DNA of 64,000 nucleotides from positions 16,145,088-16,209,087 of the forward strand of contig OZ025249.1 of NCBI GenBank assembly GCA_964019135.1, read 5' to 3'. The position numbers were made by a program, and so were the translations under genes. Positions 34,390-47,131 of this stretch are shown here, piece by piece. The stretch comes from Arenicola marina (Eukaryota; Annelida; Polychaeta; Arenicolidae). The notes under the pieces are model-generated. The model was not told the DNA's origin. It searched no databases and was given only the letters and a program-made list of their open reading frames with translations. Position 1 is the first letter of the stretch, and the number at the start of each line of letters is the position of its first letter.

Positions 34390-35109
34390 GGGCTTTCATC
34401 ATGTATGATGATCATCATATAAAATAGAGATTTCTCTTCCCACGGTTTCGCCATGATTGTGATACACAGCGACGGCGAGGCTGTCTAGCACGTCAGAGTT
34501 TGGTGACTTGATTGAGTCCTTTGGGCGCTTCGAGATCTCGAGATCTCGGGTGGAAGGAAAGCGCTTCACGAGACCAAGGCGAAATAACAGGTTCTTTGTC
34601 TGTTCCGTCCCATAGAGGTCCATGGCGGACAGAAGGTCCGTTGGTGGCTCACCACTTCCGGTGAGAGAGAGAGAGGGAGAAGTGTCCTGGCGACGGACAC
34701 ATCGGGGTGGGGGTAATTAAACACGAGTCGGGGTTGCCCACTGTCCCTGCACTGTCCAGCACTTGCTCTTTTCCCCTTCGACCATCTTTCTTGGATCTCG
34801 CTGTATATGGCTCAGTATTATGTGGTTGGCTGGTATGGTATTGCGGTGTTGTAGCGGACAAAGTGGCAGGACGAGGATGACGCCTGGATTGCTCGCTCGC
34901 TAGGTCTCTCGCTAGGTGGCGGCGACACTCCATGAGGGAGCGGGACGTGCGGGTATACCGGGGTAAACCAAACCCCACCTTATCAACCCCCCGCCACCGT
35001 AACTCGCACCAGCTAAACCACCTTGTCTACCGGCCAGCCAGTAGACTAGGGGTAAACCCCCCTACCAGCCCCGCCAACCCGCCACCCCTCCACCCATCTA
35101 CCGGTCATC
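34390..35109. other. unassigned stretch between LINE and 28-bp array
   Basis: Contains minus-strand open frames of 74 codons (34399-34623) and 109 codons (34649-34978) with no recognisable domain, plus a short GA run near 34663. Nothing here can be assigned a function. Confidence 0.4.
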
Positions 35110-38100
35110 AAGTGGATGAGGCCCTACCGACCAGGGAGGGACCTTTCCACCCAACCGACCAGGGAGAGACCCTTCCACCCTACCGACCAGGGAGAGACCC
35201 TTTCACCCTACCGACCAGGAAGAGACCCTTTCACCCTACCGACCAGGGAGAGACCCTTTCACCCTACCGACCAGGGAGAGACCCTTCCACCCTACCGACC
35301 AGGGAGAGACCATTTCACCCTACCGACCAGGGCGAGACCCTTTCACCCTACCGATCAGGGTGATCCTTCCACCCTACCGACCAGGGAGAGACCCTTTCAC
35401 CCTACCGATCAGGGAGAGACCCTGGCACCCTACCGACCAGGGAGAGACCCTTTCACCCTACCGACCAGGCAGAGACCCGTCCACCCTACCGATCAGGGTG
35501 ACCCTTCCACCCTACCGACCAGGGCGAGACCCTTTCACCCTACCGACCAGGGAGATAAACCCTTCCACCCTACAGACCAGGGAGAGACCCTTTTACCCTA
35601 CCGACCAGGGAGAGACCCTTCCACCCTACCGACCAGGGAGAGACCCTGGCACCCTACCGACCAGGGAGAGACCCTGGCACCCTACCGACCAGGGAGAGAC
35701 CCTTTCACCTCACCGACCAGCGATGGACCCGTCCACCCTACCGAGCAGGTAGAGACCCTTCCACCCTACCGATCAGGGAGACCCTTTCAACCTACCGATC
35801 AGGGTGATCCTTCCACCCTACCGACCAGGGAGAGACCCTTTCACCCTACCGACCAGGGAGAGACCCTGGCACCCTACCGACCAGGGAGAGACCCTTTCAC
35901 CCTACCGACCAGGGAGAGACCCGTCCACCCTACCGATCAGGGTGACCCTTCCACCCTACCGACCAGGGCGAGACCCTTTCACCCTACCGACCAGGGAGAT
36001 AAACCCTTCCACCCTACCGACCAGGGAGAGACCCTTTCACCCTACCGACCAGGGAGAGACCCTTCCACCCTACCGACCAGGGAGAGACCCTGGCACCCTA
36101 CCGACCAGGGAGAGACCCTGGCACCCTACCGACCAGGGAGAGACCCTTTCACCTCACCGACCAGCGATGGACCCGTCCACCCTACCGAGCAGGTAGAGAC
36201 CCTTCCACCCTACCGATCAGGGAGACCATTTCACCCTACCGATCAGGGTGACCCTTCCACCCTACAGACCAGGGAGAGACCCTTTTACCATACCGATCAG
36301 GGTGACCCTTCCACCCTACCGACCAGGGAGAGACCCTGGCACCCTACCGACCAGGGAGAGACCCTTTCACCCGACCGACCAGGGAGAGACCCTTCCACCC
36401 TACCGACCAGGGAGAGACCCTTTCCCCCTACCGACCAGGGAGAGACCCGTCCACCCTACCGATCAGGGTGACCCTTCCACCCTACCGACCAGGGAGAGAC
36501 CCTTTCACCCTACCGACCAAGGAGAGACCCTTCCAACCTACCGACCAGGGAGATACCCTTTCACCCTACCGAACAGGGAGAGACCCGTCCACGCTACCGA
36601 CCAGGGAGAGACCCTACCACCCTACCGACCAGGGAGAGACCCTTTCACCCTACCGACCAGGGAGAGACCCTTCCACCCTACCGACCAGGGAGAGACTTTT
36701 TCACCCTACCGACCAGGGAGAGACCCGTCCATCCTACCGATCAGGGTGACCCTTCCACCCTACCGACCAGGGAGAGACCCTTTCACCCTACCGACCAGGG
36801 AGAGACCCATCCACCCTACCGACCAGGGAGAGACCCTTCCACCCTACCGACCAGGGAGAGACTTTTTCACCCTACCGACCAGGGAGAGACCCTTTCACCC
36901 TACCGATCAGGGAGAGACCCTTCCACCCTACCGACCAGGGAGAAACCCTTTCACCCTACCGACCAGGGAGAGACCCTGGCACACTACCGACCAGGGAGAG
37001 ACCCTTTCACCCTACCGACCAGGGAGAGACCCTGGCACCCTACCGACCAGGGAGAGACCCGTCCACCCTACCGATCAGGGTGACCCTTCCACCCTACCGA
37101 CCAGGGCGAGACCCTTTCACCCTACCGACCAGGGAGATAAACCCTTCCACCCTACCGACCAGGGAGAGACCCTTTCACCCTACCCACCAGGGAGAGACCC
37201 TTCCACCCAACCGACCAGGGAGAGACCCTGGCACCCTACCGACCAGGGAGAGACCCTGGCACCCTACCGACCAGGGAGAGACCCTTTCACCTCACCGACC
37301 AGCGATGGACCCGTCCACCCTACCGAGCAGGTAGAGACCCTTCCACCCTACCGATCAGGGAGACCATTTCACCCTACCGATCAGGGTGACCCTTCCACCC
37401 TACCGACCAGGGAGAGACCCTTTTACCATACCGATCAGGGTGACCCTTCCACCCTACCGACCAGGGAGAGACCCTGGCACCCTACCGACCAGGGAGAGAC
37501 CCTTTCACCCTACCGACCAGGGAGAGACCCTTCCACCCTACCGACCAGGGAGAGACCCTTTCCCCCTACCGACCAGGGAGAGACCCGTCCACCCTACCGA
37601 TCAGGGTGACCCTTCCACCCTACCGACCAGGGAGAGACCCTTTCACCCTACCGACCAGGGAGAGACCCTTCCACCCTACCGACCAGGGAGATACCCTTTC
37701 ACCCTACCGACCAGGGAGAGACCCGTCCACGCTACCGACCAGGGAGAGACCCTTCCACCCTACCGACCAGGGAGAGACCCTTTCACCCTACCGACCAGGG
37801 AGAGACCCTTCCACCCTACCGACCAGGGAGAGACTTTTTCACCCTACCGACCAGGGAGAGACCCGTCCATCCTACCGATCAGGGTGACCCTTCCACCCTA
37901 CCGACCAGGGAGAGACCCTTTCACCCTACCGACCAGGGAGAGACCCATCCACCCTACCGACCAGGGAGAGACCCTTCCACCCTACCGACCAGGGAGAGAC
38001 TTTTTCACCCTACCGACCAGGGAGAGACCCTTTCACCCTACCGATCAGGGAGAGACCCTTCCACCCTACCGACCAGGGAGAAACCCTTTCACCCTACCGA

Positions 38101-40790
38101 CCAGGGAGAGACCCTGGCACACTACCGACCAGGGAGAGACCCTTTCACCCTACCGACCAGGGAGAGACCCTTTCACCCTACTGACCAGCGATGGACCCGT
38201 CCACCCTACCGAGCAGAGAGAGACACTTCCACCCTACCGATCAGGGTGACCCTTCCACCCTACCGACCAGGGAGAGACCCTTTCACCCTACCGACCAGGG
38301 AGAGACCCTTTCACCCTACCGACCAGGGAGCGACCCTTTCACCCTACCGACCAGGGAGAGACCCTTTCACCCTACCGACCAGGGAGAGACCCTTCCACCC
38401 TACCGACCAGGGAGAGACCCTTTCCCCCTACCGACCAGGGAGAGACCCGTCCAACCTACCGATCAGGGTGACCCTTCCACCCTACCGACCAGGGAGAGAC
38501 CCTTTCACCCTACCGACCAAGGAGAGACCCTTCCACCCTACCGACCAGGGAGATACCCTTTCACCCTACCGACCAGGGAGCGACCCGTCCACGCTACCGA
38601 CCAGGGAGAGACCCTTCCACCCTACCGACCAGGGAGAGACCCTTTCACCCTACCGACCAGGGAGAGACCCTTCCACCCTACCGACCAGGGAGAGACTTTT
38701 TCACCCTACCGACCAGGGAGAGACCCGTCCATCCTACCGATCAGGGTGACCCTTCCACCCTACCGACCAGGGAGAGACCCTTTCACCCTACCGACCAGGG
38801 AGAGACCCATCCACCCTACCGACCAGGGAGAGACCCTTCCACCCTACCGACCAGGGAGAGACTTTTTCACCCTACCGACCAGGGAGAGACCCTTTCACCC
38901 TACCGATCAGGGAGAGACCCTTCCACCCTACCGACCAGGGAGAACCCTTTCACCCTACCGACCAGGGAGAGACCCTGGCACACTACCGACCAGGGAGAGA
39001 CCCTTTCACCCTACCGACCAGGGAGAGACCCTTTCACCCTACTGACCAGCGATGGACCCGTCCACCCTACCGAGCAGGGAGAGACACTTCCACCCTACCG
39101 ATCAGGGTGACCCTTCCACCCTACCGACCAGGGAGAGACCCTTTCACCCTACCGACCAGGGAGAGACCCTTCCACCCTACCGACCAGGGAGAGACCCTTT
39201 CACCCTACCGACCAGGGAGAGACCCTTTCACCCTACCGACCAGGGAGAGACCCTTTCACCCTACCGACCAGGGAGAGACCCTTTCACCCTACCGACCAGC
39301 GATAGACCCGTCCACCCGACCGACCAGGGAGAGACCCTTCCACCCTACCGACCAGGGAGAGACCCTTCCTCCCTACCGACCAGGGAGAGACCCTTTCACC
39401 CTACCGACCAGGGAGAGACCCTTTCACCCTACCGACCAGGGAGAGACCCTGGCACCTTACCGACCAGGGAGAGACCCTTTCACCCTACCGACCAGGGAGA
39501 GACCCTTTCACCCTACCGACCAGCGATGGACCCGTCCACCATGCCGAGCAGAGAGAGACACTTCCACCCTACCGATCAGGGTGACCCTTCCACCCTACCG
39601 ACCAGGAAGAGACCCTTTCACCCTACCGACCAGGGAGAGACCCTTTCACCCTACCGACCAGGGAGAGACCCTTTCACCCTACCGACCAGGGAGAGACCCT
39701 TTCACCCTACCGACCAGGGAGAGACCCTTTCACCCTACCGACCAGGGAGAGACCCTTTCACCCTACCGACCAGCGATGGACCCGTCCACCCTACCGACCA
39801 GGGAGAGACCCTGTCACCCTACCGACCAGCGATGGACCCTTTCACCCTACCGACCAGGGAGAGACCCTTTCACCCTACCGACCAGCGATGGACCCGTCCA
39901 CCCTACCGACCAGGGAGAGACCCTTTCACCCTACCGACCAGGGAGAGACCCGTCCACCCTACCGACCAGCGATGGACCCGTCCACCCTACCGACCAGGGA
40001 GACCCTTTCACCCTACCGATCAGGGAGAGACCCTTTCACCCTACCGATCAGGGAGAGACCCTTTCACCCTACCGACCAGGGAGAGACCCTTTCACCCTAC
40101 CGACCAGGGAGAGACCCTTTCACCCTAACGACCAGGGAGAGACCCTTTCACCCTACCGACCAGCGATGGACCCGTCCACCCTACCGACCAGGGAGAGACC
40201 CTTTCACCCTACCGACCAGCGATGGACCCTTTCACCCTACCGACCAGGGAGAGACCCTTTCACCCTACCGACCAGCGATGGACCCTGGCACCCTACCGAC
40301 CAGGGAGAGACCCTTTCACCCTACCGACCAGGGAGAGACCCTTTCACCCTACCGACCAGCGATGGACCCGTCCACCCTACCGACCAGGGAGACCCTTTCA
40401 CCCTACCGATCAGGGAGAGACCCTTTCACCCTACCGATCAGGGAGAGACCCTTTCACCCTACCGACCAGGGAGAGACCCTTTCACCCTACCGACCACGGA
40501 GAGACCCTTTCACCCTACCGACCAGGGAGACCCTTTCACCCTACCGATCAGGGAGAGACCCTTTCACCCTACCGATCAGGGAGAGACCCTTTCACCCTAC
40601 CGATCAGGGAGAGACCCTTTCACCCTACCGACCAGGGAGAGACCCTTTCACCCTACCGACCAGGGAGACCCTTTCACCCTACCGACCAGGGAGAGACCCT
40701 TTCACCCTACCGATCAGGGAGAGACCCTTTCACCCTACCGATCAGGGAGAGACCCTACCACCATACCGACCAGGGAGGGACTCTTCCACC
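35110..40790 (+). repeat. 28-bp minisatellite, about 200 units
   Basis: The unit is CCCTACCGACCAGGGAGAGA plus CCCTTTCA, with variants CCATTTCA, CCGTCCAC and GATCAGGGTGACC (shortened). CCCT/AGGG pairs in each unit can form small alternating hairpins. Block duplications are visible at offsets of 444 bp (35360 to 35804), 1138 bp (36248 to 37386; 36468 to 37606) and 861-862 bp (37887 to 38749; 38191 to 39052). All three forward frames stay open for up to 593 codons because 28 is not a multiple of three and the unit lacks stops. Confidence 0.97.
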
Positions 40791-42090
40791 CCACCCCCAC
40801 CCCCCAGCTACCGTGCATCCACCCTCTCACCCATCTTTCCTCCCTCCCTCCCACCCAGCCAGCCATCAACGGCCCATCGATAGCCTAATAGTTCCTCGAT
40901 AGCCGGCGAACGTATGTAAATGTACGGCCACTATAGGCCAGGGCGGGCGGGCGGGTGGCTGGCGGGCCGGGCGGGTGGCTGGCGGGCTGGCGGGCCGGGC
41001 GGCTGATCGACGGCATGCACGGGGCCATTCAGCGATAGCAGCGGAGGGAGACCACGTGGCCGAGAGGGGACGGGGACCAGCTTGGTATTTTCTACCAGCC
41101 ATGGCTCCCCCACCGCCATCCAACTTGCCAGCAAGCCATCCTGCCAGCCCAACCCAGCCCCAACTTCAGCCCCAGCCCCAGCCCCAGTCCCAGCTCCAGG
41201 TCCAGGCTCATGCAGCCCCAGCTCAAGCCATGCCAACCTTCGCTGCCATCCCAACACCCACCACCGTTGCCTGGGTCTGCGAATGGCCTGAGTCCGCCGG
41301 TGTCCGCCACCGCCACCGCCTGTGCCACTGCCGCTGCCAGCCAAGTCACTCACTCACACTTTCCCGCTCACTCGCCAGGGACATAAGGCTATCTGCAGCA
41401 ACACGGGGCCGTTAGCTGGCCTGCTGCTGCCGCCGCTGCCGCTGATACCTCCACTGCCGCTATTCCACGAGCCGGACTTTCCTTCTGCGTCTTGATAAGG
41501 GTCGGCGTTTGAAGAGGCTGACTGAGGAGGGCGCACCCCCCTCTCCCCCACTCCTCTCGGAAAACAAGTTGCTGCCGTCCCAGATTGAGGGTCAAGATAG
41601 CGGATTACATCCACGTAGACGGCCAGGTGAACGTGTTTCCTCGACTTAACCACCGCGAGGCCGAGATTACACTTGTGCCCGCCTGGGGGCGGCGGGCGGC
41701 GGGCGGCGGGCGGTGGGGGGTGGATAAAATAACCACCCGCTCAGCATTTAAAAGGAAAGCTTATCGCCTGTTGCGCATGTAAAACGAGAAATTACAACCC
41801 TCGGTCGACGTGTAATCCATTGTGATTTTGAACAAACGAGTCGTTAATCTCCGGGAATTGTCACGTGTTGTAGTTAAATTCCGTGGCGTCTCGAACGTGA
41901 GGACGTGGGTGGCGCCACTTCATGGGTGAAAAAGGGTCGCGTTCCCTCCAATTAATCGCTTCGACGGAGATTTAGTTGACAAGGTGTTAGACTTAGGGCG
42001 TATGTGTGGCTATTCCAGATAGCCCGGGGGGTCTGGCAGTCTGTAGCTGGTGCTGGCGACCAGCTGTTATGGTTCTGTACCGCCCCATTG
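40791..42090. other. GC-rich, low-complexity stretch
   Basis: Contains GGGC-rich repeats (40940-41005), a CCCCAG hexamer-like run (41155-41200), CTGCCGC runs (41420-41460) and a GGGCGGC run (41685-41715) with G-quadruplex potential. Open frames on both strands are compositional; no domain was recognised. Confidence 0.55.
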
Positions 42091-42112
42091 GGAGACACAA
42101 CCGCTATATAAA
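42087..42112 (+). promoter_or_regulatory. promoter-like CCAAT/TATA pair
   Basis: An inverted CCAAT (ATTGG, 42087-42091) lies just before TATATAAA (42105-42112). It sits about 1.1 kb upstream of the candidate signal-peptide exon at 43205 on the same strand and could serve it through a 5' intron, or could be chance. Confidence 0.3.
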
Positions 42113-43204
42113 CTGCCATTTTGCGGTTTGAGTTGTTGTCTATGTGTATTTTTTACAAGCTGGGAGGATCAGGAAGCAGAGGAATTTGGGGAACTTAAAA
42201 CCGGATGGACAGCGTACTAAGCGGTGTTCACGGTGACGTCATATACTCGATCTATAGGACCATTACCCGCCATCATCTTTTGTCGCTTGCGGCGTTTTCC
42301 CATCAGTGCCGAAGTGGTTGCTATGGTTGCAGCATCCAACCAAATTGAATGGCGGATCCAGGACGTTCCGGACTGGTATCGTACGAGATTCATAACAAGT
42401 GCTCCCCTCCGCCCTCCCCTCCTCCCGATGAACTCTTGCCCTCCTGTCTACCATCCTAAACGTTTCTCAGTGCGGGGCCAAAAAATTGGCACTGAAGCAG
42501 TTAGCATTTACTCTGCGCCCCATTACACCCCCCCCCGGTCTCCCCACAAGCCCCCGCCCCCTCCATCTCTTCACCCACCGAACCCAATCTGATCCTGACC
42601 AGATCCCTTGGGACCCCCGATTGCCTAATCTGAGAGAGTTATTAATCTTTTACGATGTCTTAAAACCACAGGTGCCCCCACGCGGACCCGATGATACTCC
42701 AGCCACCACGAGACAACGGAAAAGATCCAAACGAGAGAGGGCGCGAGATTACAGGAGTGATGTGAATCTGCTCGGGATTACCAGGGACGTCGACCCAGAC
42801 CTGCCTTCCCACCCCCGCGCCCGCTGGCTCCACAGAGGATGATCCCTGTCCATGCTCCAGACAAACCCTTCACAGGAGAATGTCGGGGGTGAGCAGGAGT
42901 GTCGGATGTGGCGGAGTGTAACCTAAACACGTAGTGTAGCACACGTTCCTCCACAGCTCCACGAGCAATACGAATCGGGGGCTCAGGACGTGTGCAATCG
43001 GCTTCTAATCTAATCACCCAATACATTGTCGCCTGCCTTTCTTCTTCCCATGATTATCACCCGTCGTCAACTGCGAGGACGAAGACTTTCTAACGCACAA
43101 GGATTGCGCGTTTAACTACGGGGACGGTCTAGTAGCAGAGGAGGGGAAAAACCTACAACGAAAACACTCAAATGGATGCGAGATCGCAGTGACAATAAAG
43201 AAAG
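42113..43204. other. non-coding stretch upstream of the candidate first exon
   Basis: Overlapping short open frames (about 60-122 codons) show no recognisable domain. An in-frame stop (TAA, 43196-43198) just before the exon's ATG supports that ATG as the first in-frame start. Confidence 0.4.
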
Positions 43205-43313
43205 ATGAAGACGTCAAAAGCAGCTGCTGCCAGCGTTGTCGCAGCTGCAGCTGCGGGCAAGACGATCGCCTTCCTCCTGTTGCTGCTGTGTGACGAGACT
43301 AGGAGCCAGCATG
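43205..43313 (+). CDS. candidate first coding exon: signal peptide, ending at a GTGAGT donor
   Basis: The ATG at 43205 has A at -3 and an in-frame stop three codons upstream. It opens a 36-codon segment: basic MKTSK, an alanine-rich stretch (6-17), then a hydrophobic core IAFLLLLL (21-28) and a polar end (CDETRSQH). This is a good signal-peptide or signal-anchor pattern. The coding sequence meets CATG|GTGAGT at 43313/43314, a strong donor, after 109 nt, so the intron would be phase 1, which is typical for extracellular proteins assembled from symmetrical exons. No following exon was identified, so the mature protein and its function are unknown. Chance cannot be excluded. Confidence 0.45.
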
Positions 43314-44343
43314 GTGAGTCTTTACGCACGCTGTTACGGGCAATAATGAGATGCAGGCCTTTTATTCGTTTTTTACTCCGCTCGTGTGTCTCCGTCAGTT
43401 TTGTTGCCTTGTTACGGTGATGGATGTGTACACCAACGGTGTAATGATGTACTCTGATTTCAATACAGATTTTCCCTCGGCGGAGGAGTATTATAACTAC
43501 CACTGCATCGATTGCGGGGATTTTATTTTTGTTGGCCGGGTTCTACCGAGTCATAGGGGCAATGATTCTGGGGTGCATATGCGGTGCTCCAGTTTAGTGC
43601 AGGTATTATCAAAGAGAACATCAGAATAATGTTACATCGCATACATTGATGGCATGGCTGGTATCTCTTTTCTCAAATTACGTAAAGCAATCACGTAAAT
43701 TCAGCTGTATAAAAACAGCCGATTTCAATCTCACGTTAGCCGATATTTTCTCCAGTTAATCCCTTGCTCGATGCAATAAACTAAAATTAGGAATGGTGGT
43801 ATAATACCAAGGGAGTCCCTCGCATTATCCTTTAATTTCCGCACATGGCTTTCAGTTATCATAGGCCAGATTTGTCATGCACACGGTAATATTGCATCAC
43901 GTGTCCTTCCTTGCAGATTGGTTTCAGTCATCCAATAAATAACATGAGACCGAAATTAGGCTTTCGGCATTTAGTTGGCGGGGGACATGGGGCGCGCTGT
44001 CCTCATTAAGTCGCTGAGCATGCGCAATAACTTCACTGCAGCCACCTCGTAACTTGCCTTGAATTGCTTAGGTTTTTTTTGCTATAAGAAGACCAATTTC
44101 AGGCTGGGAGGGGAGAGAGATTTTTTGCATAGCTATTAGTGAGGGCCTCCCTAGTAAATGGTGCTGACCAGGACGCATTGGAAAAAAACACCTCGCAACC
44201 GAGGAAGTAAAGACAAGAACGAGGAGAAAAGACTGATCCTGGTGCGTAAAGCGTAAATGTCGGCCACGCGATTGCAGCCAATGGGAGCTGTCGTTATATA
44301 AGTTGTAAGGCTGGTGATGTGACCATGGCAATAACGCCAGCAT

Positions 44344-44367
44344 GCGTGTCACGTGTCCGTGACACGC
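44344..44367. promoter_or_regulatory. perfect 10-bp inverted repeat, 4-bp spacer
   Basis: GCGTGTCACG and CGTGACACGC are exact reverse complements separated by TGTC; the first arm plus spacer creates a CACGTG core. It may be a dimeric transcription-factor site or a small hairpin. Confidence 0.6.
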
Positions 44368-44739
44368 AGTGGGTGCCTGGCCACATATGCCCCCCGGATA
44401 CCGTCTCTAGCGGCCATAAAGACCAGACCGTGATGTGTCCCAGTGCCCGGGGAAGATTTGACCTGGGTCTTCTACATGATTGAAGCCATTGTAAGAAACG
44501 GTTCTCCGTAACATTGTGACCATTAATATTATTGTTTTATAACGGGAATATTATCAATGTTTTTACTACAACCGGGCATAAAGTGCGACTAGTTCGACTC
44601 CATAAATGAGGATATTTCGCGCAGCAATTTGAAACAGAACGGGATAAAGACCCGTATTTAAGCAAGTAACGATATTAGCCGTTATGTCATGGTCATGTCA
44701 ATGAGAGACGATCCGCTCTTTTGGAGGTGAAATTGAGAC

Positions 44740-44789
44740 CACGTGCCACATGCCACGTGAACCAAATTCATATCCGGTTTGCCCACGTG
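44740..44789. promoter_or_regulatory. cluster of three CACGTG E-boxes
   Basis: CACGTG occurs at 44740-44745, 44754-44759 and 44784-44789, spaced 14 and 30 bp apart. This is the palindrome bound by Myc/Max/USF-type bHLH factors. Function is unproven. Confidence 0.45.
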
Positions 44790-46504
44790 GTCTGGGAGTC
44801 ATAGTCACAACGTGATTGAACGTGGTCACGCACCTGACTGACTGCAGATGGGTGTGTTGCCATCCGTCACGTAGACATATGAAACGGGAAGTTGGGGGGG
44901 GGGGGGGGGGATGGGTTGAGAGAATAGTGGGGGGATATACCCTTTCAATATATATGTTGGCCACCCGTATTATTTTGCCAACTATATTTCTACGTCATTG
45001 CTAGGATGGGAACAATTTCGGGAAAATTATAATGTTATGATAAACTTTGCGGATTTCTATAGTTTAATGCATCTCATAATTAGAGCATTGAGATGCATGG
45101 CACGCGAGAGGAGAGAAGTTATCAAGCCTACAGTCGCAACGGAAACTCGACGGACAACGAAATTTCCCGTTTACAAGAAAATATTTACTGATTCGAAGCA
45201 GAAAATACTTCTGTGTGGACAAATCGGGGCCTAATAAGTGTATGTCAACTCACGTTTCCTGAGACACTTGCAAATAAACTATAAGCAAATGTTGCTTTGC
45301 TGCACTTCGAAGCAGCCGATCGGTTTGATGGCGCCATTCACTGTTTACTGTGACGTCACTGGGCGATACCATTTACATCTTTGTAAGGGGTCATGGGTTT
45401 GAATTCCTTTTTAGTGTTTTATCATTAACTCTGTTCTCAAGCATTGACGCATACCTAAAGTGACCCAGAGGAAACTTGAAATCAGTTTAGTATCAATTGA
45501 GGCTAAACTTAGATTCATTGCGCCTCCTGCAAAAGTGGGTACAGCAGATCAACCATTACCCCCTGACCATTGCATTCAACCTCGGTACCCTCGTCAAATG
45601 ACGCGATGGACTTCGCCAACCTGACCTAGATTTTGAACCAATCAAGTGGCAGTTGGATGACATTTACATTTGCGCGACTGACAAGAGAACGATAAAAACA
45701 ACATCGTCTGCTCTATTAAATAGCATGGCAGGTCATGTATTGTGAGGATAGGAATCAAACTGCAGATCGGATGAACAATTGTTCAGACAGGCCCCAGTTC
45801 ATAGGTAAGGAATATGCATATAATTTGTCCTCAACTTGTCGAATAAACAAATAATTCGCAAATTTCGATGTCCGAAGAGTTTCCGCTTTGACTACAGATA
45901 GACAACAGATATTTAAAAGACATCTTTTAACAGGATGGAATTTATACAGCTACATACAATATACGTATCCGTGATTGTGCTTACGGTGGATACAATTGAG
46001 CAAAGTGGTCAGACATTGTAACGACAATACTGATCAAGCTTAGTGGCAAAAAGGGATATTTACTAAAGCGTCTACGGGCGAGCGTTTAGGAGTGTGCAGT
46101 ATAAACCTTTATGCCAAAGTATATTATATAACATTATTTTGTATAAATTTAAGTAATATTTGCAGTGCGGTTGGGTTTATGGTTGATCGTAGGCAGGTTC
46201 TATAACTTACCAATCAGGCTGTAAGCAGACCCGCCATATTCTGACCGATCATATTTTTTATTAATTGATATCAATTTATATATTTTATATCCATGTATAA
46301 CTAAATCACTGAATTAAATGTTTTATACAAGGACAAAAAAACTATTTTACGTCAGGGTTCTCTTATGTCTCATTAAGCCAAGCTCATTAACCCGATTAAA
46401 CCTAGATTTGACAATAAACGCCTAGGTTTAAATCTTACTAAGGTGTATGTCCAAAGAATCGTTACCCCTCTGGACACCCCCCCCCCTCCCCTTTACATCT
46501 GAAC

Positions 46505-46909
46505 ATGGGACACCTTAGGCATCCGATTTATTTTTCAGCATGGAGGTCATTCGGGGTGCACTGTGAACGACATTGTTTAGATAAATCCTTTTTTTTTGGT
46601 GTGGACGGTGTTTTCTCCTTCGCGCTCCTTGGATTACAACAAACATGCATTTCGCCGTGGTTATTCTCCCTCCGCGCCCTGTTGTCTGTGACAAGGCCAT
46701 TGGCAGGTTCCGGTTTATACACAGTATATGGTATGCAGAGAGAGATATACAACTGGAGCTGCGGACTATCTCGTGTCCACGCCGATGGATTTAATGTTGA
46801 CAGGAGCACCACCTTTAAGTGGTGCTTCGCCCTCAAGTATCAGGGGCTTGAAGCGGTACGCGTGCTATACACATATATATCAGGGGTCGGCCCAGCGATA
46901 AGGACATGA
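46505..46909 (+). other. 134-codon open frame, unrecognised
   Basis: The predicted peptide shows no domain I recognise, and overlapping frames on the other strand are also open. A perfect 8-bp inverted repeat (AGCACCAC/GTGGTGCT, 46805-46826) lies within it. I would not call it a gene without transcript evidence. Confidence 0.2.
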
Positions 46910-46993
46910 CGGGTTGCCGCTCTCCGACTCCTGTGTCCCGATAAGGCCAGCGGTGACGGTCCCGAACTACCGCCGGTTCCGGCAGTTGCTTAG

Positions 46994-47086
46994 CCAATCG
47001 TCGCCGCAGTTAACAACGGAAACCGCGGGTTCGTCCAGCCAGAAGTGCCGGAAAGAGAGAGCCGCCACTAGGAGTATAAATAGGCG
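46994..47086 (+). promoter_or_regulatory. promoter-like CCAAT plus TATAAATAGGCGCG
   Basis: CCAAT at 46994-46998 and a strong TATA element, TATAAATA at 47075-47082 followed by GGCGCGG, lie about 80 bp apart, the usual pol II core-promoter arrangement. Transcription would start near 47105-47112. The nearest frame downstream (47132-47350, 72 codons, MALCVMVRHLERV start) is unrecognised. Confidence 0.45.
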
Positions 47087-47131
47087 CGGAATCGCACCGC
47101 CGACACCCGACAAGTCCACAAAGGTTGTTCG

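Larger units (their letters stand above)
43314..46504. other. no recognised gene; probable intron or intergenic DNA
   Basis: Contains the inverted repeat at 44344-44367, three CACGTG sites (44740-44789) and a G run of 17 (44894-44910). A weak CCAAT (44278) with TATATAAG (44295-44302) is visible. The rest is AT-rich with no recognisable domain. Confidence 0.45.

Noticed and set aside
35116..40902. Very long open frames (up to 593 codons) with RPGRDPFTLPTRERPFHPTDQGE-type repeats
   Set aside because: All three forward frames are open at once with shifted versions of the same peptide, because a 28-bp unit without stops must do this. No start context, splice signal or non-repeat domain supports coding.
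46805..46826. Histone-type 3' stem-loop
   Set aside because: The AGCACCAC/GTGGTGCT stem does not fit the histone stem-loop consensus, and no histone frame lies upstream.
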